This document shows, in pieces, positions 33,518 through 45,324 of a stretch of DNA of 64,000 bases (positions within the stretch are counted from its first letter, which is position 1; each line of letters opens with the position of its first letter). Where the stretch lies: assembly GCF_033958435.1 (NCBI RefSeq), contig NC_134137.1:244512501-244576500 (forward strand), given 5' to 3'. The notes under the pieces were generated by a model that was given only the letters and a program-made list of their open reading frames with translations, made no database searches and had not been told where the DNA came from. This DNA comes from Carettochelys insculpta (lineage: Eukaryota > Chordata > Testudines > Carettochelyidae). A program made the translations under genes and the position numbers.

Positions 33518-33918
33518 AGCTGTATCTATACTAGCTCCAACTCCGAAGGGGGCATGGTAATTAGGGCGTCGGGAGATTACTAACGAAGCGCTGTGGTGCA
33601 TGTGCAGCACTTTATTAGTCAAAATCTCCCCCGCGGCAACTTCGAACAGTCAAACTTGAAGTGCCAGCTTGCGTGTAGCCGTGGGTCAGGCTCTTTGAGG
33701 AGTAAAGGAACTTTGAAGTAGCACGGGCACTTCGAAGTACTCGCAGCTGACCCATGACTTCACGCAAGCCGGCACTTCAAAGTTTCACACTTAGAAGTTG
33801 CTGCGGGCAAGATATTGACTAATGAAGTGCTGCATATGCACCGCAGCGCCCCATTAGTAATCTCCCGACACCCTAATTACTATGCACCCTTCGAAGCTGG
33901 GGGCTAGTCTAGACAGCC
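33518..33918. mobile_element. Harbinger-type MITE, palindromic, 401 bp
   Basis: Exact 3-bp duplication TAT at 33515-33517 and 33919-33921. Left end AGCTGTATCTATACTAGC, right end GCTAGTCTAGACAGCC. The two halves are near inverted copies: AATTAGGGCGTCGGGAGATT on the left against AATCTCCCGACACCCTAATT on the right, with CTTCGAAGT-type motifs in the middle. Fold-back structure, no coding sequence. Confidence 0.88.
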
Positions 33919-34939
33919 TATGAAGAGTGTTGGTTCAAGAACAGCCATCAGTTGAGGCTGGGATTACAACAAAAGGGGGAGGAGGCTGAGCAATAATTCT
34001 GCATGCTGTGCTGGCTCAGCTCTGTGGCTGGGTGGACTGGAACGGAAAGTGGGTGCAGACCATTGATGCCATCATTCCTTACCACACTCACCTTCTTATG
34101 CTCCACCTAGGTGGATGGACCAGCAGCAGCAATATCCCTGCAAGGGCTGCTCTGCCCATTAGATGGCACAGGGGAGTACAGATATGTCTTCTACCTCTTA
34201 AATGTCCATGCCTAGCTATTTAGGACAAGGGACAAGCTTCTTCTCAGCATTAACATAGAACTTAAGCACACTTTTACCAGAGCTTTTGCTCCAACCTGTA
34301 GAATGCGATTCCAGATTATATGCTATCCAATGGTCCAAAAAGTCCTTTTTAGTAGCATACCCATCCAAGAAGAGTATTTGTGCTCTGTGGGTGTTGCTGT
34401 GCTGTGTGGATAAGTGGGTGCTCCTTGGGCAAGGAGGTTGTCGCTCCTTCCCATCTCTGAGGGGCAATGCAGAAGAGGGTTAGTCTGTGCAATCTGCAGC
34501 AGGGAAAGACTGACACTGCTTGCATCTGCAGCAGCAGCAGCAAGAGGAGGGGAGCTGCCTCTGCACCCAATCAACAGATGTAAGTCTTTTCTTTAAATGA
34601 GCTCACGCCTCTGTCGTGACTGAGGGACTCTGCCTGGCTGTACTAGCCCACCAAGAGGGAGCATGTAAGGTTGTGGAATGGTGTTAGCTGGGTAATTTAG
34701 TTTTCTTAAGAAGAAATCTTGGGAAGTGTTAGGAAAACCTTGGGGGTGGAGGGGGTCTATTCGAACAAAGAATCTAGCATTGCATTTGAACCACAGGCTA
34801 GAGTGGTTAGACACCATCAGCTGGGGGCCTAGCTTCTCATCTGACAGTCCTCTCTTAGGAAGGGTAGTACCTAGCTCTGCTAATTCTGCAAAAGACCAGA
34901 GAGGTGATGTGTGATTCTGGGAGTCACAATGCATTTCTT

Positions 34940-35153
34940 AACAGCAACGAAGGGTCCTGTGGCACCTTATAGACTAACAGAAAAGTTTTGAGCATGAGCT
35001 TTCGTGAGCACAGACTCACTTCCCATCTGATGAAGTGAGTCTGTGCTCACGAAAGCTCATGCTCAAAACTTTTCTGTTAGTCTATAAGGTGCCACAGGAC
35101 CCTTTGTTGCTGTTACAGATCCAGACTAACACGGCTACCCCTCCGATACTTGA
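34940..35153 (-). mobile_element. Fold-back Cry-type SINE, copy 3 (near-perfect hairpin)
   Basis: Flanked by exact 15-bp repeats CACAATGCATTTCTT at 34925-34939 and 35154-35168. On the minus strand the head GGGGTAGCCGTGTTAGTCTG (about 35143-35124) leads into a body that is followed by its own reverse complement. The arms 34940-35022 and 35032-35114 are 83 bp each with one mismatch (the base at 34950 against its partner) around a 9-base loop, CCATCTGAT. The single duplication surrounds head, both arms and loop, so this entered as one unit. Confidence 0.88.
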
Positions 35154-35168
35154 CACAATGCATTTCTT

Positions 35169-37603
35169 GATTCCTGCTTATGCCAGGAAATAATCTGCTA
35201 GAGAATGATACTTGCAGATCATTCTAAACTGGCTGGCCCAACCTTAGTGCAAGGCAAGCAAGTCGGTTGCATTAGGCCTCATGCCTTCAGGGCCTTGAGC
35301 TCCAACTGGCCGAGTCCTGCTGTCAGCGTGCTGTCTTGGGCCCCACAGATTCTTTGACCAGACCTGAAACTGGTCTGGTATATACTTGGGCAGTGAGGAC
35401 TGATGTATTTTGTAGTGTGGAATCAGGGCTCCATCCAGTCTTCCCCCCACCCCCACCACATGCTCTCTGCCCACTTATACAGGTGGGGATGGGAGGATTA
35501 GTGGAGGCTGCTTTTCTTCCCATGCAATGTAAGCTTCTCAGGGAAACCAGGTGAGGCTCCTATACAGCCTTGCTCCTGTGCATCAGCCCATAAAGCAAGC
35601 AACAACCTTTCCTGGAATGTGATCTTAGAGCAGAGACCAGAGGGACACAGTGCCACTGTTTAGAACATGAGAACCACTACTGCATTAGGAGTAGGCCAAA
35701 GAATAAAGACAAGCAACATTAATGGGTTTTGATTCACGCCACAGCCAACAAATGAAAAACTAAATAAATTTAGACAGTCTTCCTGGTATATTCACAGAAT
35801 CAAGAAGCTAGTGACTGTGACAAATGCATTTTTCTCTCTTGTTAAACTACAAATTCAAAACCTCTGAGTCATCATGCTGCCAGGCAGATAGCTTGATTGG
35901 TGGTTATGTATCTGCACAGAAAAAGCAACCTCCAACAGTCCCAATTACATATTGTGTGTGAGGTCACTTTTCTTGCTTAAAGGAAGCCCTCAGAATATAG
36001 TTTGGGTGGTAACTGAGTTTTCTCAGAAGTATTCAAAGTCACATTCATTCTGTCATCTTCACATTTGACTACGCACTGCAGAGGTATCCTTAAAGCTATC
36101 CTAGACATGTTAAAATTTTCAGACTAATGGCTCAAATCCTCAGTAAGCATAAATTAGCTTAGCTCCATTTACTTTGTATTTCTTGACTTTCACTGACAAC
36201 TGAGACTCTTGCCTAACACATAAAGAGCATTTACCTTAATTATCAGATTGGAATGGCAAGAGTATGTCAGTTTTGAAAGCAGAATTCTTCCCTTACTGCA
36301 GATCCAGACTCAGATATTCAGCTCTATTCACATGCCTTTAACTCCTACTGATATCAGTGCAAATTCTATGCATACAAGAAGAGTTGAATATATAAATCAA
36401 GCTATATTGTATTCTAGGGAGAGAATAATTTAGTCCTTATATTTATGATATTAAAATAATATTACAAAAACCATGGACTCCACCCAGAATCCATATTTAA
36501 TATTTCAAGAAAACATATGTGTGTTCCCTGCTTTTGAATACGTAAAGTTAAGCTCAGCCAAAGAGTGTGCAGGGCCAATGGCTGCACATTGACAATGGGG
36601 CCTGGCTGGTGGAGCATGGGGCCCTGAAGATCCAGGGCCCAAGGCAATCTCCTTGCACTCCTTGCCCTAAGGTAGGGCCTGAGTAAAGCTAAATAATGTT
36701 TTGTGGTGAACTAGCCAAAACAAAAGTCCTGTTTTTATCCACATCTGCCCTTCAGTGCAGTCATAACACCTCACGATATAATCTCATTAGATCTCACAAC
36801 TGAAATAGGATAATATCTGGCCAATTCTTTGGATAGCAAGATTTCCTCCCCTTCTTGCAGCTTTTTCTGCAGCAGGGAGCAATCTGGTTCTGACTCAGGG
36901 CGTACACTCAAGATGAACTCCAGTTGAATGAAGATTTGAGGCTTACAGGATTTGGGAATACATAAAGTTATATGCAGTATACATTCTTGCATGTTGGATT
37001 GTCTTCTGTTTAAAAGTGTGAGAAACATGGCTCCTCTCTTCCATCACGTTGCACCTCAGTTATTTCCCAGCGAAATCATTTGTTTCCTGGTTTCCGCTAT
37101 CCAAAAAGGGATTATCCAATGCCCTTGGTGTGTCTTCCTTTGGGAATAAGAGTGATCTTTATAGATGAGGGAAACCAAAATGATGTGGAAAGCAAATAAT
37201 AGGTGCAAACTTCAACATCATCTGCAAATGGTGGGTTGGTACACTGGTATTCAGGAAATAATACAGACATTATTGAGAGTCGAGGGTGGTTGGAACTTTG
37301 CAGGTGTGGCCTTAGTAACTTCTTGTATGTAGTTTGAACTGAAGGGATTTTCTAGTGGTTGAAATCAGTGGAGCTGGCAACAACTATTATTTAAAATATG
37401 CATAGGAATAAATAGTATGAAACAAAAATTCGGTTTTGATTTTCTTTTGATTCCTAACATCACAGACTGTTGTTGGTTTTAAAAAGGGGTACATAATTTT
37501 ATGAACAACTATGTATTGTCTGTGTGAGGAATGTATGTTGAGTTATGCTTGCCAAGAGAAGGGCAAGTAAAGGTCGTGCGTCAGCACATTGATCCATGAA
37601 TGT
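35169..37603. other. Intronic sequence, nothing firmly recognised
   Basis: A GC-richer patch at 35230-35560 gives short frames on both strands but no recognisable family. The rest is AT-rich and featureless to me. Confidence 0.4.
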
Positions 37604-37611
37604 GTCAGGAC

Positions 37612-37803
37612 TAGTGTTCCCTATAAGCTGAGCACATGGCATCCACGTAGAAGAGATTCGAGTATCATCCAGCTGATTAGCAGAGCACCCAGAGACTCCT
37701 ACAGTGGATAGCAGGTGTTTCCATTGGTGGCACACATCATCCATGCTTTGGTGCACATAAAACTTATTTTTCCCATGGATGCAAAAAGTTAGAGGGAACA
37801 CTG
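37612..37803. mobile_element. hAT-type MITE, 192 bp
   Basis: Left end TAGTGTTCCCTATAAG and right end GTTAGAGGGAACACTG are inverted repeats. Flanks GTCAGGAC (37604-37611) and GTCAGGAG (37804-37811) are an 8-bp target duplication with one mismatch, which points to hAT. Confidence 0.82.
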
Positions 37804-37811
37804 GTCAGGAG

Positions 37812-39057
37812 GAGATATTTTATCCCTTCATGCCACATTGTGTTACAATTCAGGGTTAGAGTTTACCATTCTTTCTTACGTGGAGTCCCTCACTATATGA
37901 ATCATGCGATTGACTGCAGTGGACTAGAATATGACTTTAGGCACAAACGTGCACTGTCCCGAGGGACACTGTTTTTTCCACCTCTGAGTCATAGCTCCTG
38001 TCTACTTTCAAAGTGCTCTTGAAGGTATCAGTTTGCTGCTTCTTTAGCCCAAGAAGAAATTTCAAAACCCTTTGTGCCAGATCTTATGTGGTTAAGAGGG
38101 TGGAGCCCAGGCTCTTGCCACTCCCTACACACCTGCTTGGGGTGAGGTGGTAATTGGCTGTGGGAAATCTCTTTACTCTGAAGCACCCACATCTGAGTTC
38201 TAGGTAGCTTGCACAGGGTAACAGAGGCAACTATTATTCTCCCTTGCTGCCTTGCGCACACATACATATAGTCCAAGTCACACAATGGGACTATGCATGG
38301 AGTAGAATCCTTGACTTAGCATGAGCCATAGTGGAAGATGCTGGTCCAGAGTGCTAGGGTTTTGACATCTCCTGTAATAAATCTCACCCTTTGGAACATT
38401 TCGTCTGACATTCAAAATATTGGGCGGGGGGGGGCCACGATATTTTTGCAATACGTTTGCTAGAACCTTAACAACATCATGTTCAAACACAGACTTTATA
38501 TTTGTAAGGTGTAATCATCCAGACGTCCATGAAACAAGGGACCTGCTTTCACCTCATGTCTGAACTACTGCTAATTGCTAGGGCATAGCTTGCAACTCGA
38601 GGTGAAGCCCTCAAACAGTGGGGGCGCATTGGCCACACCACTATAGGCGTTGCCCTGGAATGCATTATGACTCAGAGACACACCTCTTGAGGCACAATTT
38701 CTCCTCTGTTTCCTCCTGGCTCCTAGGGAGTAATAATTTACTGCTATAAAATTGCACCAGCCCTTGCCAGCTCAGTCTGGCAAGCTGGCGCGTAAAGAGA
38801 TTGAATCCAATACTCTGCCCCTGTCAACCAATCTAATGCAAATAACCAAAGCAGGAACATAAAGGGAGCTTTTGATCCCTTTTGCGCAAGCATTGCATCC
38901 ACTCCTGTCCCCAGGATGACTCGTCCTTCAAGTCTTCCTACCTTTATTAATGCCATTTTGGAGTGGATGGTATGTCAGTAAGGTGGTATTTGTTTGGTCA
39001 TATCCATTGCACTCCCTGAAAAATCTCTCCCTTTTATATAAGATAAATAATATGGAG
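37812..39057. other. Intronic sequence, nothing recognised
   Basis: Contains a short G-run near 38425. No supported repeat or exon. Confidence 0.4.
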
Positions 39058-39263
39058 ACACCCATCTTGTAGAACTGGAAGGGACCTTGGGAGGTCATCA
39101 AGTCAAGTCCCCTGACCTCTTGGCAGGACCATTCACCACCACCCCTTTTTTTTTTTGAAAGTCTATTTGCCCTGGCTCTTTAAATGCTGCCCTCAAGGGC
39201 TGAGCTCACGATGCTGGGTTTAGTAGGCCAATGCTCAAAGCACTGAGCTGTCCCTCCTCCATC
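39058..39263 (-). mobile_element. tRNA-headed SINE with CR1-like tail
   Basis: Read on the minus strand it starts GGAGGGACAGCTCAGTGCTT, with an A-box-like CAGCTCAGTGC, and a decayed B-box-like GTGAGCTCAGCCC about 50 bases in, as in a tRNA gene. After a middle region with a poly(A)-like run it ends in GACCTCCCAAGGTCCCTTCC, the CR1 3' end. A tRNA head joined to a LINE tail is the standard SINE design, implying mobilisation by CR1. Confidence 0.75.
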
Positions 39264-40802
39264 TCTTGTGTTTTGTAAGTGATAACATTGCCATCACATT
39301 AATTTTTGAGACTCAAGTTGGAGCTCCAGCAGGTATCAGCATGCTGCAGGACAAAACTGAGGAGGGCTATTTCTATTTCAATATCGTATGCACTGAACAC
39401 CGAACCCTGCAGTGGAAAACAAAATTAAAAAGCATAAATATATGCAGATAGAATTCAGAGCTCAGAAAGCTTCTGCCAATTTCTGCAACTTATGCATGCT
39501 CAAATTATTTACTTAGGAATTCTTAATTAAATAAACCATTCAGTAAGGGTATACTATTTCAGATGTGTCACAATGTCACCACAAAATATGGCCGTGGTTC
39601 TTTCTTAACAAAGATTCCATTATGGAGCTTTTTATCAGACACTGTGGGGTAAGTTTTCAGTACAGTGCACAGGGATTTTAGCCATACAACTCCTCTTCTA
39701 ATGGGATTTGTGTGTCTAAATCTCTTCATTCCATGCTGAAAATGTATCTGTACCTGACAGGGACTTAAGGTTAACATTGAGCTGCACAGTTTGGGGTGAT
39801 ACACAGTAACCAGAAGGGGATCTAATCAGACTGCTCTAGTGGGAAATCTTGTGGGACCTGGGCTTGTATTTCAAACACTTGTAAGGTTTGCATATTTTTA
39901 CCTGTACTTTATCACATAATTAAAAAAAATCAGGTTTTACTAACAACTGTAAAAAATCCTCTTTGACAAGGTGTGGGGTTATTTTGTTTTTATGCTCTTT
40001 GCTGTAATGATGGATGCACAGACAGACTGTCAGAATAATTCTAAGGCTCTGCCAACATTTATGCATGTGATTATCTCAATGTACATGAGCTGCCCCAAGA
40101 GTTAGTTGGCTCACATTGGACAGACACAAGGCATATGCAGTCTTTGTAATGTGTTGTAACTCATTAGATACTCTGCAAATATATTGAAAACTAAGAATTA
40201 CAAACGTTTTAGTTATAGCTGTTGTATGTTGAGCACTTATGTCCAGTCCAAGAAATTTATCAGGTCTGAAAATCTGATTTTGGGCCATATATTGACGGAT
40301 GCTGATAAAATTCTGAGTACCTCAAGTTAATAGGAATGGGCAAGGATGTTGACAGAATAAACTCATTCTTTAAATTTTATTCCATGGTTTAAAATTAGAG
40401 ATGGATGAACTGGCTCTGGTAAATAAAATACCGAGGCTAAACCTAAGCACAGCACTTAATATGAACCTGAAATTTTGAGATTCGCCAAAGTTCAATGACC
40501 TGTTGTCTTAAATTTTTCCATATTACTTTTCAACTTTCCTTACTTCCTGGTGCTATCTTGGTCCAGATGCAGAACTGCCAATATTCCATGAAAGAAGCTG
40601 TTCCTGTGGCCATTCTGGCCCAGATGAAAGGAGAAATTACTGGAAATTCTGCAAGATTTCCAACCCCAATTGCCAGACCAAAGTGGTTGGAATAAGTCTG
40701 CATAATTATAGGAACAAAACTTCCAAACCTTTTGCTGTTTGCGCATTGCCTTGTTGACCACACTGCAACGTGGAACAAATGGAGTTAATGCTCTCAAGTA
40801 GC
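39264..40802. other. Intron sequence upstream of the WNT7B exon
   Basis: AT-rich, with no recognised mobile element in the 1.5 kb before the exon. Short frames at 40495-40797 on both strands lack any domain. Being free of repeats, it is the natural place to test for conserved non-coding elements. Confidence 0.4.
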
Positions 40803-40831
40803 TTCTAACACCTCTTTCTGGTTTTCTTTAG
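40803..40831 (+). promoter_or_regulatory. 3' splice site of the WNT7B exon (branch point, pyrimidine tract, AG)
   Basis: TTCTAAC at 40803-40809 fits a branch-point motif, with the candidate branch A at 40808, about 23 bases before the acceptor AG. A T-rich tract follows, ending in TTTAG at 40831. The reading frame of the exon fixes this AG as the used site. The branch point is inferred from motif and spacing only. Confidence 0.75.
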
Positions 40832-41058
40832 AGCTTTGTCATCTGTGGTGGCTTTAGGAGCAAATATAATCTGCAACAAAATCCCAGGCTTGGCCCCTCG
40901 GCAACGAGCGATCTGCCAGAGCCGCCCTGATGCCATCATAGTGATCGGAGAAGGGGCACAGATGGGAATCAATGAATGCCAATATCAGTTCCGCTATGGC
41001 AGGTGGAACTGCTCAGCACTGGGAGAGAAAACAGTCTTTGGACAAGAGCTTCGAGTAG
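40832..41058 (+). CDS. WNT7B: WNT7B exon 2 (internal coding exon)
   Basis: This exon encodes 75 full codons of a secreted Wnt ligand that signals through Frizzled and LRP5/6. The acceptor AG is at 40830-40831 behind a pyrimidine-rich tract, and the donor GT at 41059-41060 reads G|GTAAGG. One base of a split codon precedes the first full codon and one base follows the last, so the exon is 227 bp and enters and leaves mid-codon. Wnt-family hallmarks are visible: [15 protein letters not shown] and the RWNCS motif with an N-glycosylation sequon (Asn at exon residue 59). [17 protein letters not shown] fits WNT7B; WNT7A differs at several of these positions. One residue (Tyr in QFRYGR) differs from the human protein as I remember it. 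There are no stops or frameshifts, unlike every other long coding stretch here. Exon 1 and exons 3-4 are not in the window. The assignment is family recognition by eye, not an alignment search. Confidence 0.96.
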
Positions 41059-41066
41059 GTAAGGGA
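41059..41066 (+). promoter_or_regulatory. 5' splice site of WNT7B intron 2
   Basis: GTAAGG directly follows the last exon base and is close to the GTAAGT consensus. The open frame runs past it for only a short way before a stop. No exon 3 is seen in the remaining 22.9 kb, so this intron is at least that long. Confidence 0.9.
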
Positions 41067-42085
41067 TTCTTTAAAATACCACTAGTAATAATAAATTGGC
41101 TCTTCCCTTGTAGTGCTTTAGAGATGTAATGCCATAAGACATTTACACCTCACACAAAATAAACTAGTGCACGCTCCAGAAGATCAGAGGTACTTTTTTT
41201 GATCTTGTGTAGCCCTATTTTCTAGCAGTTGAAAAATATCCAGTGATTTCTAGATTGAGCTTTTCATTATCCATACCGATCCACATGTGATAATGACTGG
41301 GAATTTTTGGTAGGGGCAGCCATGGACTGAGTCAATTTCTAACACATTCTTAGGCATTTAGGACTTCATCATTGTTACTTTGTGGCACATTCTGAACAGT
41401 TAGAATTCCACAGTAATAGTGTGAATGGAACTAAAGTCAGCTCCAAATATACAGTCACCTACAGCTAGAGCGAAAGGCGAATCTCAGGTAGCTGCTAGCA
41501 ATTCCTAGCCTAAGATACACAGCTGACAATCCAGTTGAGAACAGCTTTGCATAAATATTTTACTCAGATAGCATCACATAAAGCTAACTCTACAAATTAC
41601 CTGAAGTGAAAATCATTTCTGAAGAAAATAACTCAGCATAGCAGACCATGGCCTAACAAACTCTTACAGGGCAGTCGGTATCATGTGTTATCACTTTCCA
41701 CCAATTCTATGTGGGATATTATTTCACAGGTGCGACCTTACAAAATACCTGCCTACATATCTACTATTGACATTGCCACTGTCATCTTCAGCTCATATCA
41801 GGATTGTGGTTAGATAGCATTGCCTTCATCTGTCCCTCAAAAGCTGCCCAGGCACCCTCAGTTGCACAGTGCTGCTGTTTAAATTCAAGATTACTAGTTT
41901 GTTGTGTCTGGTTATCACAATGTTGCATTAACTCAATATGCTAGAAGGAAAGTGTATCTTCCTACAGCCATCTTCCTTTGTGTAGCTGTAACATATCTAC
42001 TGTGGGTCAAATTTTGTTCTTTATGATGCCTGTGCTTGATTTGAATAATGTTAGTCAGTCAGATTGGGCCTGTGGTGTTCAAACA
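41067..42085. other. Intron sequence downstream of the WNT7B exon
   Basis: No recognised repeat or exon in the first 1 kb of intron 2. Confidence 0.4.
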
Positions 42086-42093
42086 GTGATTTT

Positions 42094-42279
42094 CTGTCTC
42101 AGAGGGATAGTCGTGTTAGTCTGTATCTGTAAGATCAATGAGGAATCCTATAGCACCTTAGAGACTAATGGATGTATTAGGGCATAAGCTTTTGTGGGTA
42201 AAGTGGGTGTTTCCCATGAATGCTTATGCCCTAATAAATCCATTAGTCTCTAAGGTGCTACAGGACTCTTTTGTTGTGT
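42094..42279 (+). mobile_element. Fold-back Cry-type SINE, copy 4
   Basis: Head AGAGGGATAGTCGTGTTAGT then body TAGCACCTTAGAGACTAATG and GGGCATAAGCTTTTGTGGGT; near 42205 the sequence turns back as GAATGCTTATGCCCTAATAA, ATCCATTAGTCTCTAAGGTG and CTACAGGACTC. An 8-bp repeat GTGATTTT (42086-42093, 42280-42287) flanks the whole, though it is short and low in complexity. The body sequence differs from copies 1-3, so it is another subfamily. Confidence 0.75.
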
Positions 42280-42355
42280 GTGATTTTTATAACACTCGTG
42301 AAAGAATGACGTAACTTTCTGCACTGCTCATGAGTGGAGTGAAGGGCTCATCTGT

Positions 42356-42474
42356 CGAGTGACCAAATGTCCCAATTTTACAGGCATAGTCCTGATATTG
42401 GGGCTTTCTCATGTATAGGTGCCCACGCTTCCCACCCCACCTGTATTTTTCACACTGGCTATCTAGTCACCCTA
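42356..42474. mobile_element. Short DNA-transposon MITE, about 120 bp
   Basis: Left end GAGTGACCAAATGTCCC and right end GGCTATCTAGTCACCCTA form inverted ends of the AGGGTGACCAGATGTCC kind, a small MITE common in sauropsids. The superfamily is not clear from the sequence. Confidence 0.6.
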
Positions 42475-44258
42475 CTAATAGGCAGCTTGGGTTTTCTTGG
42501 GAGAGTAAGGCCGCCCCTCTAACATGAGTGAGGAGTGAATGTCAGAAAGCTGAGGCTTGGTTCACACAAGCATTGATTTGAATGTTTACCCACCAATTAT
42601 GCAAAGCCTTTGTGTTTTACACTGGGCTGAAAAGCTCATGGGCTCAATGAGTTATTTCCCAAACAGCTGTAAACCAGCATAACTCCACTGAATTTAGTGC
42701 AGCAGATTTATCGCAGTTGAAGATCTGGCACAAGGTCACTCACCCTTTCCAAGTATTTTAGCATTCACGCAATCTCACTTGCCAGTGTTTTTTTCAACAT
42801 TTGTACTAAGATATTTCTAGCCTGGAGAAAGCAGTTTTTCCTCTTTTAGACTCTTTTAGACCTGCTGCAATTTTCTGATAGGGATGAGTAGTCGGAATGT
42901 TTAGCATAAATAGGACTAGATTAGGAGACTGAGTGCTGACTATATGAACACAGGTTGTTACAACCCAAAACAAGAGGCGCACTGAATAAGTGACATATGC
43001 AATTGGGCAAAGGTTTCAGATAAAACGTCTCAGCCCTTCTTTACTCCTGCTCACAGAGACATATTTTGATTACTTTTGGACAAATAAGAGGCAGTGGGAG
43101 CCAGACTGTTCAATGCCCCCTAGCATGTATTTACCCAATTCCTTTTTCTGGCTTAACCAGAACAAAATATCTGGTTGTTAAATCCTAACAATTTTCTTGG
43201 GCTTTGGAACTTAAACGGGGGTATCAATAGATGATGGTTTTGCAACTTGAGGCTTCCATTAAGAAACTGATGGTAATAGTGCACTTAAGGGCAGCTGCAG
43301 CATTCACAAGCCTGACTGATAAAGCCTTGAAGGTTTCCAGTGTATCAACCCTCCCCTCTCTCTACCATGGCAAGGAGTCAGATGCTGCTCAAAACAGAAT
43401 TTTTAGAAATGCGTATGTGCCAAGTATAATAAGTGCTACACTGAAAGAGAGCTCTGAGTTTATGTTCTCAGGCCTTGATTCACCAAAACATAGTTAAGCA
43501 TGTGCTTGCCTTTAAGCATGTGAGAAATCTCGATGATGTCAGTGGCATAACTCATGTTCTTACAGATAAACCATGTTTAAGTGCTTTTGCAGGTTTAGAA
43601 CATCAATTTGGTCTTTGATGAAGGTGCTTTTAGCCCTGTGTAATTTTGCCTAGTAGCTGTAGACTAGAAACTGAAGTACGAGACCTTAAATCTCCAGGCT
43701 TGAGCAGCTTTTGGTTTCTATTTTTTGCATTCTTCTTTGCTAATCACCATAGGTTTTTTATTTTCTGTTAAGCACAGCTGAGAACTTCACTTTTAAAAAC
43801 CTCCTTCTTTTCAAGGGTAATGCTAATAATTTTAGGGAAATGTGACATGAGAGAGGTGCATCCAGAATAGCTTCTATAAGGGAAAAAGTGCCTCTGTAAT
43901 CTGCTTGAATATTTTTTGCTTCACAAGAAAACAATGAATAATGAACCACTGTCATAATTCATTTCAGGCCCCAATTTACTTTGTGGTCACTGTTAAAGAG
44001 TGGATTGGAAATGTATAAAAGAGGCAGTAAGAATGGATGGTCAACTTTTAAACATGGCAAAAAATTAGATAGCAATGAGATGCCACAAAGTTGCATACTA
44101 AGACCCATGCTTTTAACACAGTAATTAAAACTTTGGGGAAGAGAGTGAGGAGTGAGGTGGAACTTTTGTAGATGACATTTAGCAAATGTAATCTAAATAG
44201 ATACTATGACTTGCAAATGCTAATCAGGCCTCCCTGCCTTAATGTAAATAAACAGATT
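42475..44258. other. Intronic sequence, nothing recognised
   Basis: No supported repeat, RNA gene or exon. Short frames at 42990-43181 and 43231-43497 have no domain. Confidence 0.4.
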
Positions 44259-44266
44259 CTCTAAGC

Positions 44267-44655
44267 CAGTGGGTCTCAACCAGGGGTATGCAGAGGTCTT
44301 CCAGAGGGTACATCAACTCAACTAGATATTTATCTAGCTTTGCAACTGGCTCCATTAAAAGCACTAGTGAAGTCAGTACAGACTAAAATTTCATACAATG
44401 ACTTGTTTATATTGCTCTCTATATGCTATACATTGAAATGTAAGTACAATATTTATATTGCACTTGATTTATTTTATAATTATATGGTAGAAATGAGTAA
44501 GTCAGCAATTTTTCAGTAATAGTGTGCTGTGACACCGTTACATATTTATGTCCGATTTTGTAAGCAAGTAGTTTTTAAGTGAGGGAAGTGAGGTATGAAA
44601 ACCAAATCAGACCTCCAAAAGGGGCACAGAGGTCTGGAAAGGTTGAACAACAATG
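44267..44655. mobile_element. hAT-type non-autonomous transposon, 389 bp
   Basis: Begins CAGTGGGTCTCAACCAGGGG and ends GGAAAGGTTGAACAACAATG, decayed inverted ends of the CAGTGGTTCTCAACC family. A 7-bp direct repeat CTAAGCC lies at 44261-44267 and 44657-44663. Internal wording such as GGGGTATGCAGAGGTCTTCC and AGTCTGGAAAGG-like sequence is characteristic of this widespread amniote hAT group. Confidence 0.75.
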
Positions 44656-44663
44656 ACTAAGCC

Positions 44664-45324
44664 CAGTGCTTGCTACAAGGTTGGACCTTTCTTCCTCCCA
44701 CCACACTGGCCAACCCACCCTATTCCCTCCTTCTGGTTTGCACACCACCACCCTGGACCAGATTACTAACTCAGGCAGCCAGTCTGTTCTGAAATCTGTT
44801 CTGTCAGAACTTCACTGGTATTGTTACCAGAGCTACCTAGGTTAAAGCAAGCCTGAGTACAACTACATGCTCTGCAATCACACCTGTGACTGACATAGCC
44901 TGGGTGAGGTCCTTCAACCCTCCATTTGTGCCAATTAGCTCATACTGCAGCTACTCCTATTCCCTATGTCCCCTCCCAGCTCAGTTTCAGACCAGCACAG
45001 GTTGGGATTAGAGAAAACCATATCCCCCACAATGGCAGGGGAGTAGGCAGGTACAGTGGGATAGAGAAAAATCACCCTTCTCTACTTGAGGGGAAAGAAG
45101 GACATAATGGATGGTTCACCACAGCTTGACTGGGGAGATGATAGAATATTAAGTCATTTCCCTTGATTTGGCATTGGAAATCATGAGCCCTTAGTTCCTG
45201 GCTTGTGGGGAGGAGGAGAATATTGTAGATGGCCCTTGTTTGCAAAGTTTGTAGCAGGTAGCACGCATATGTATGTGAGGCAGATATGTGTACATACACA
45301 CATGGCAAGGTAGTATGCTGAAAA
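44664..45324. other. Intronic sequence, nothing recognised
   Basis: Slightly GC-richer single-copy-looking DNA without supported features. Confidence 0.4.

Noticed and set aside
34925..35168. Hairpin as an assembly or cloning artefact
   Set aside because: An exact 15-bp duplication surrounds the whole structure, and four other loci have the same design, so biology is the simpler explanation. Long reads would settle it.
1..40802. WNT7B exon 1
   Set aside because: I looked for a short signal-peptide exon ending in a Lys-Leu-Gly-like reading with a donor in the right phase and found none. It probably lies outside the window.
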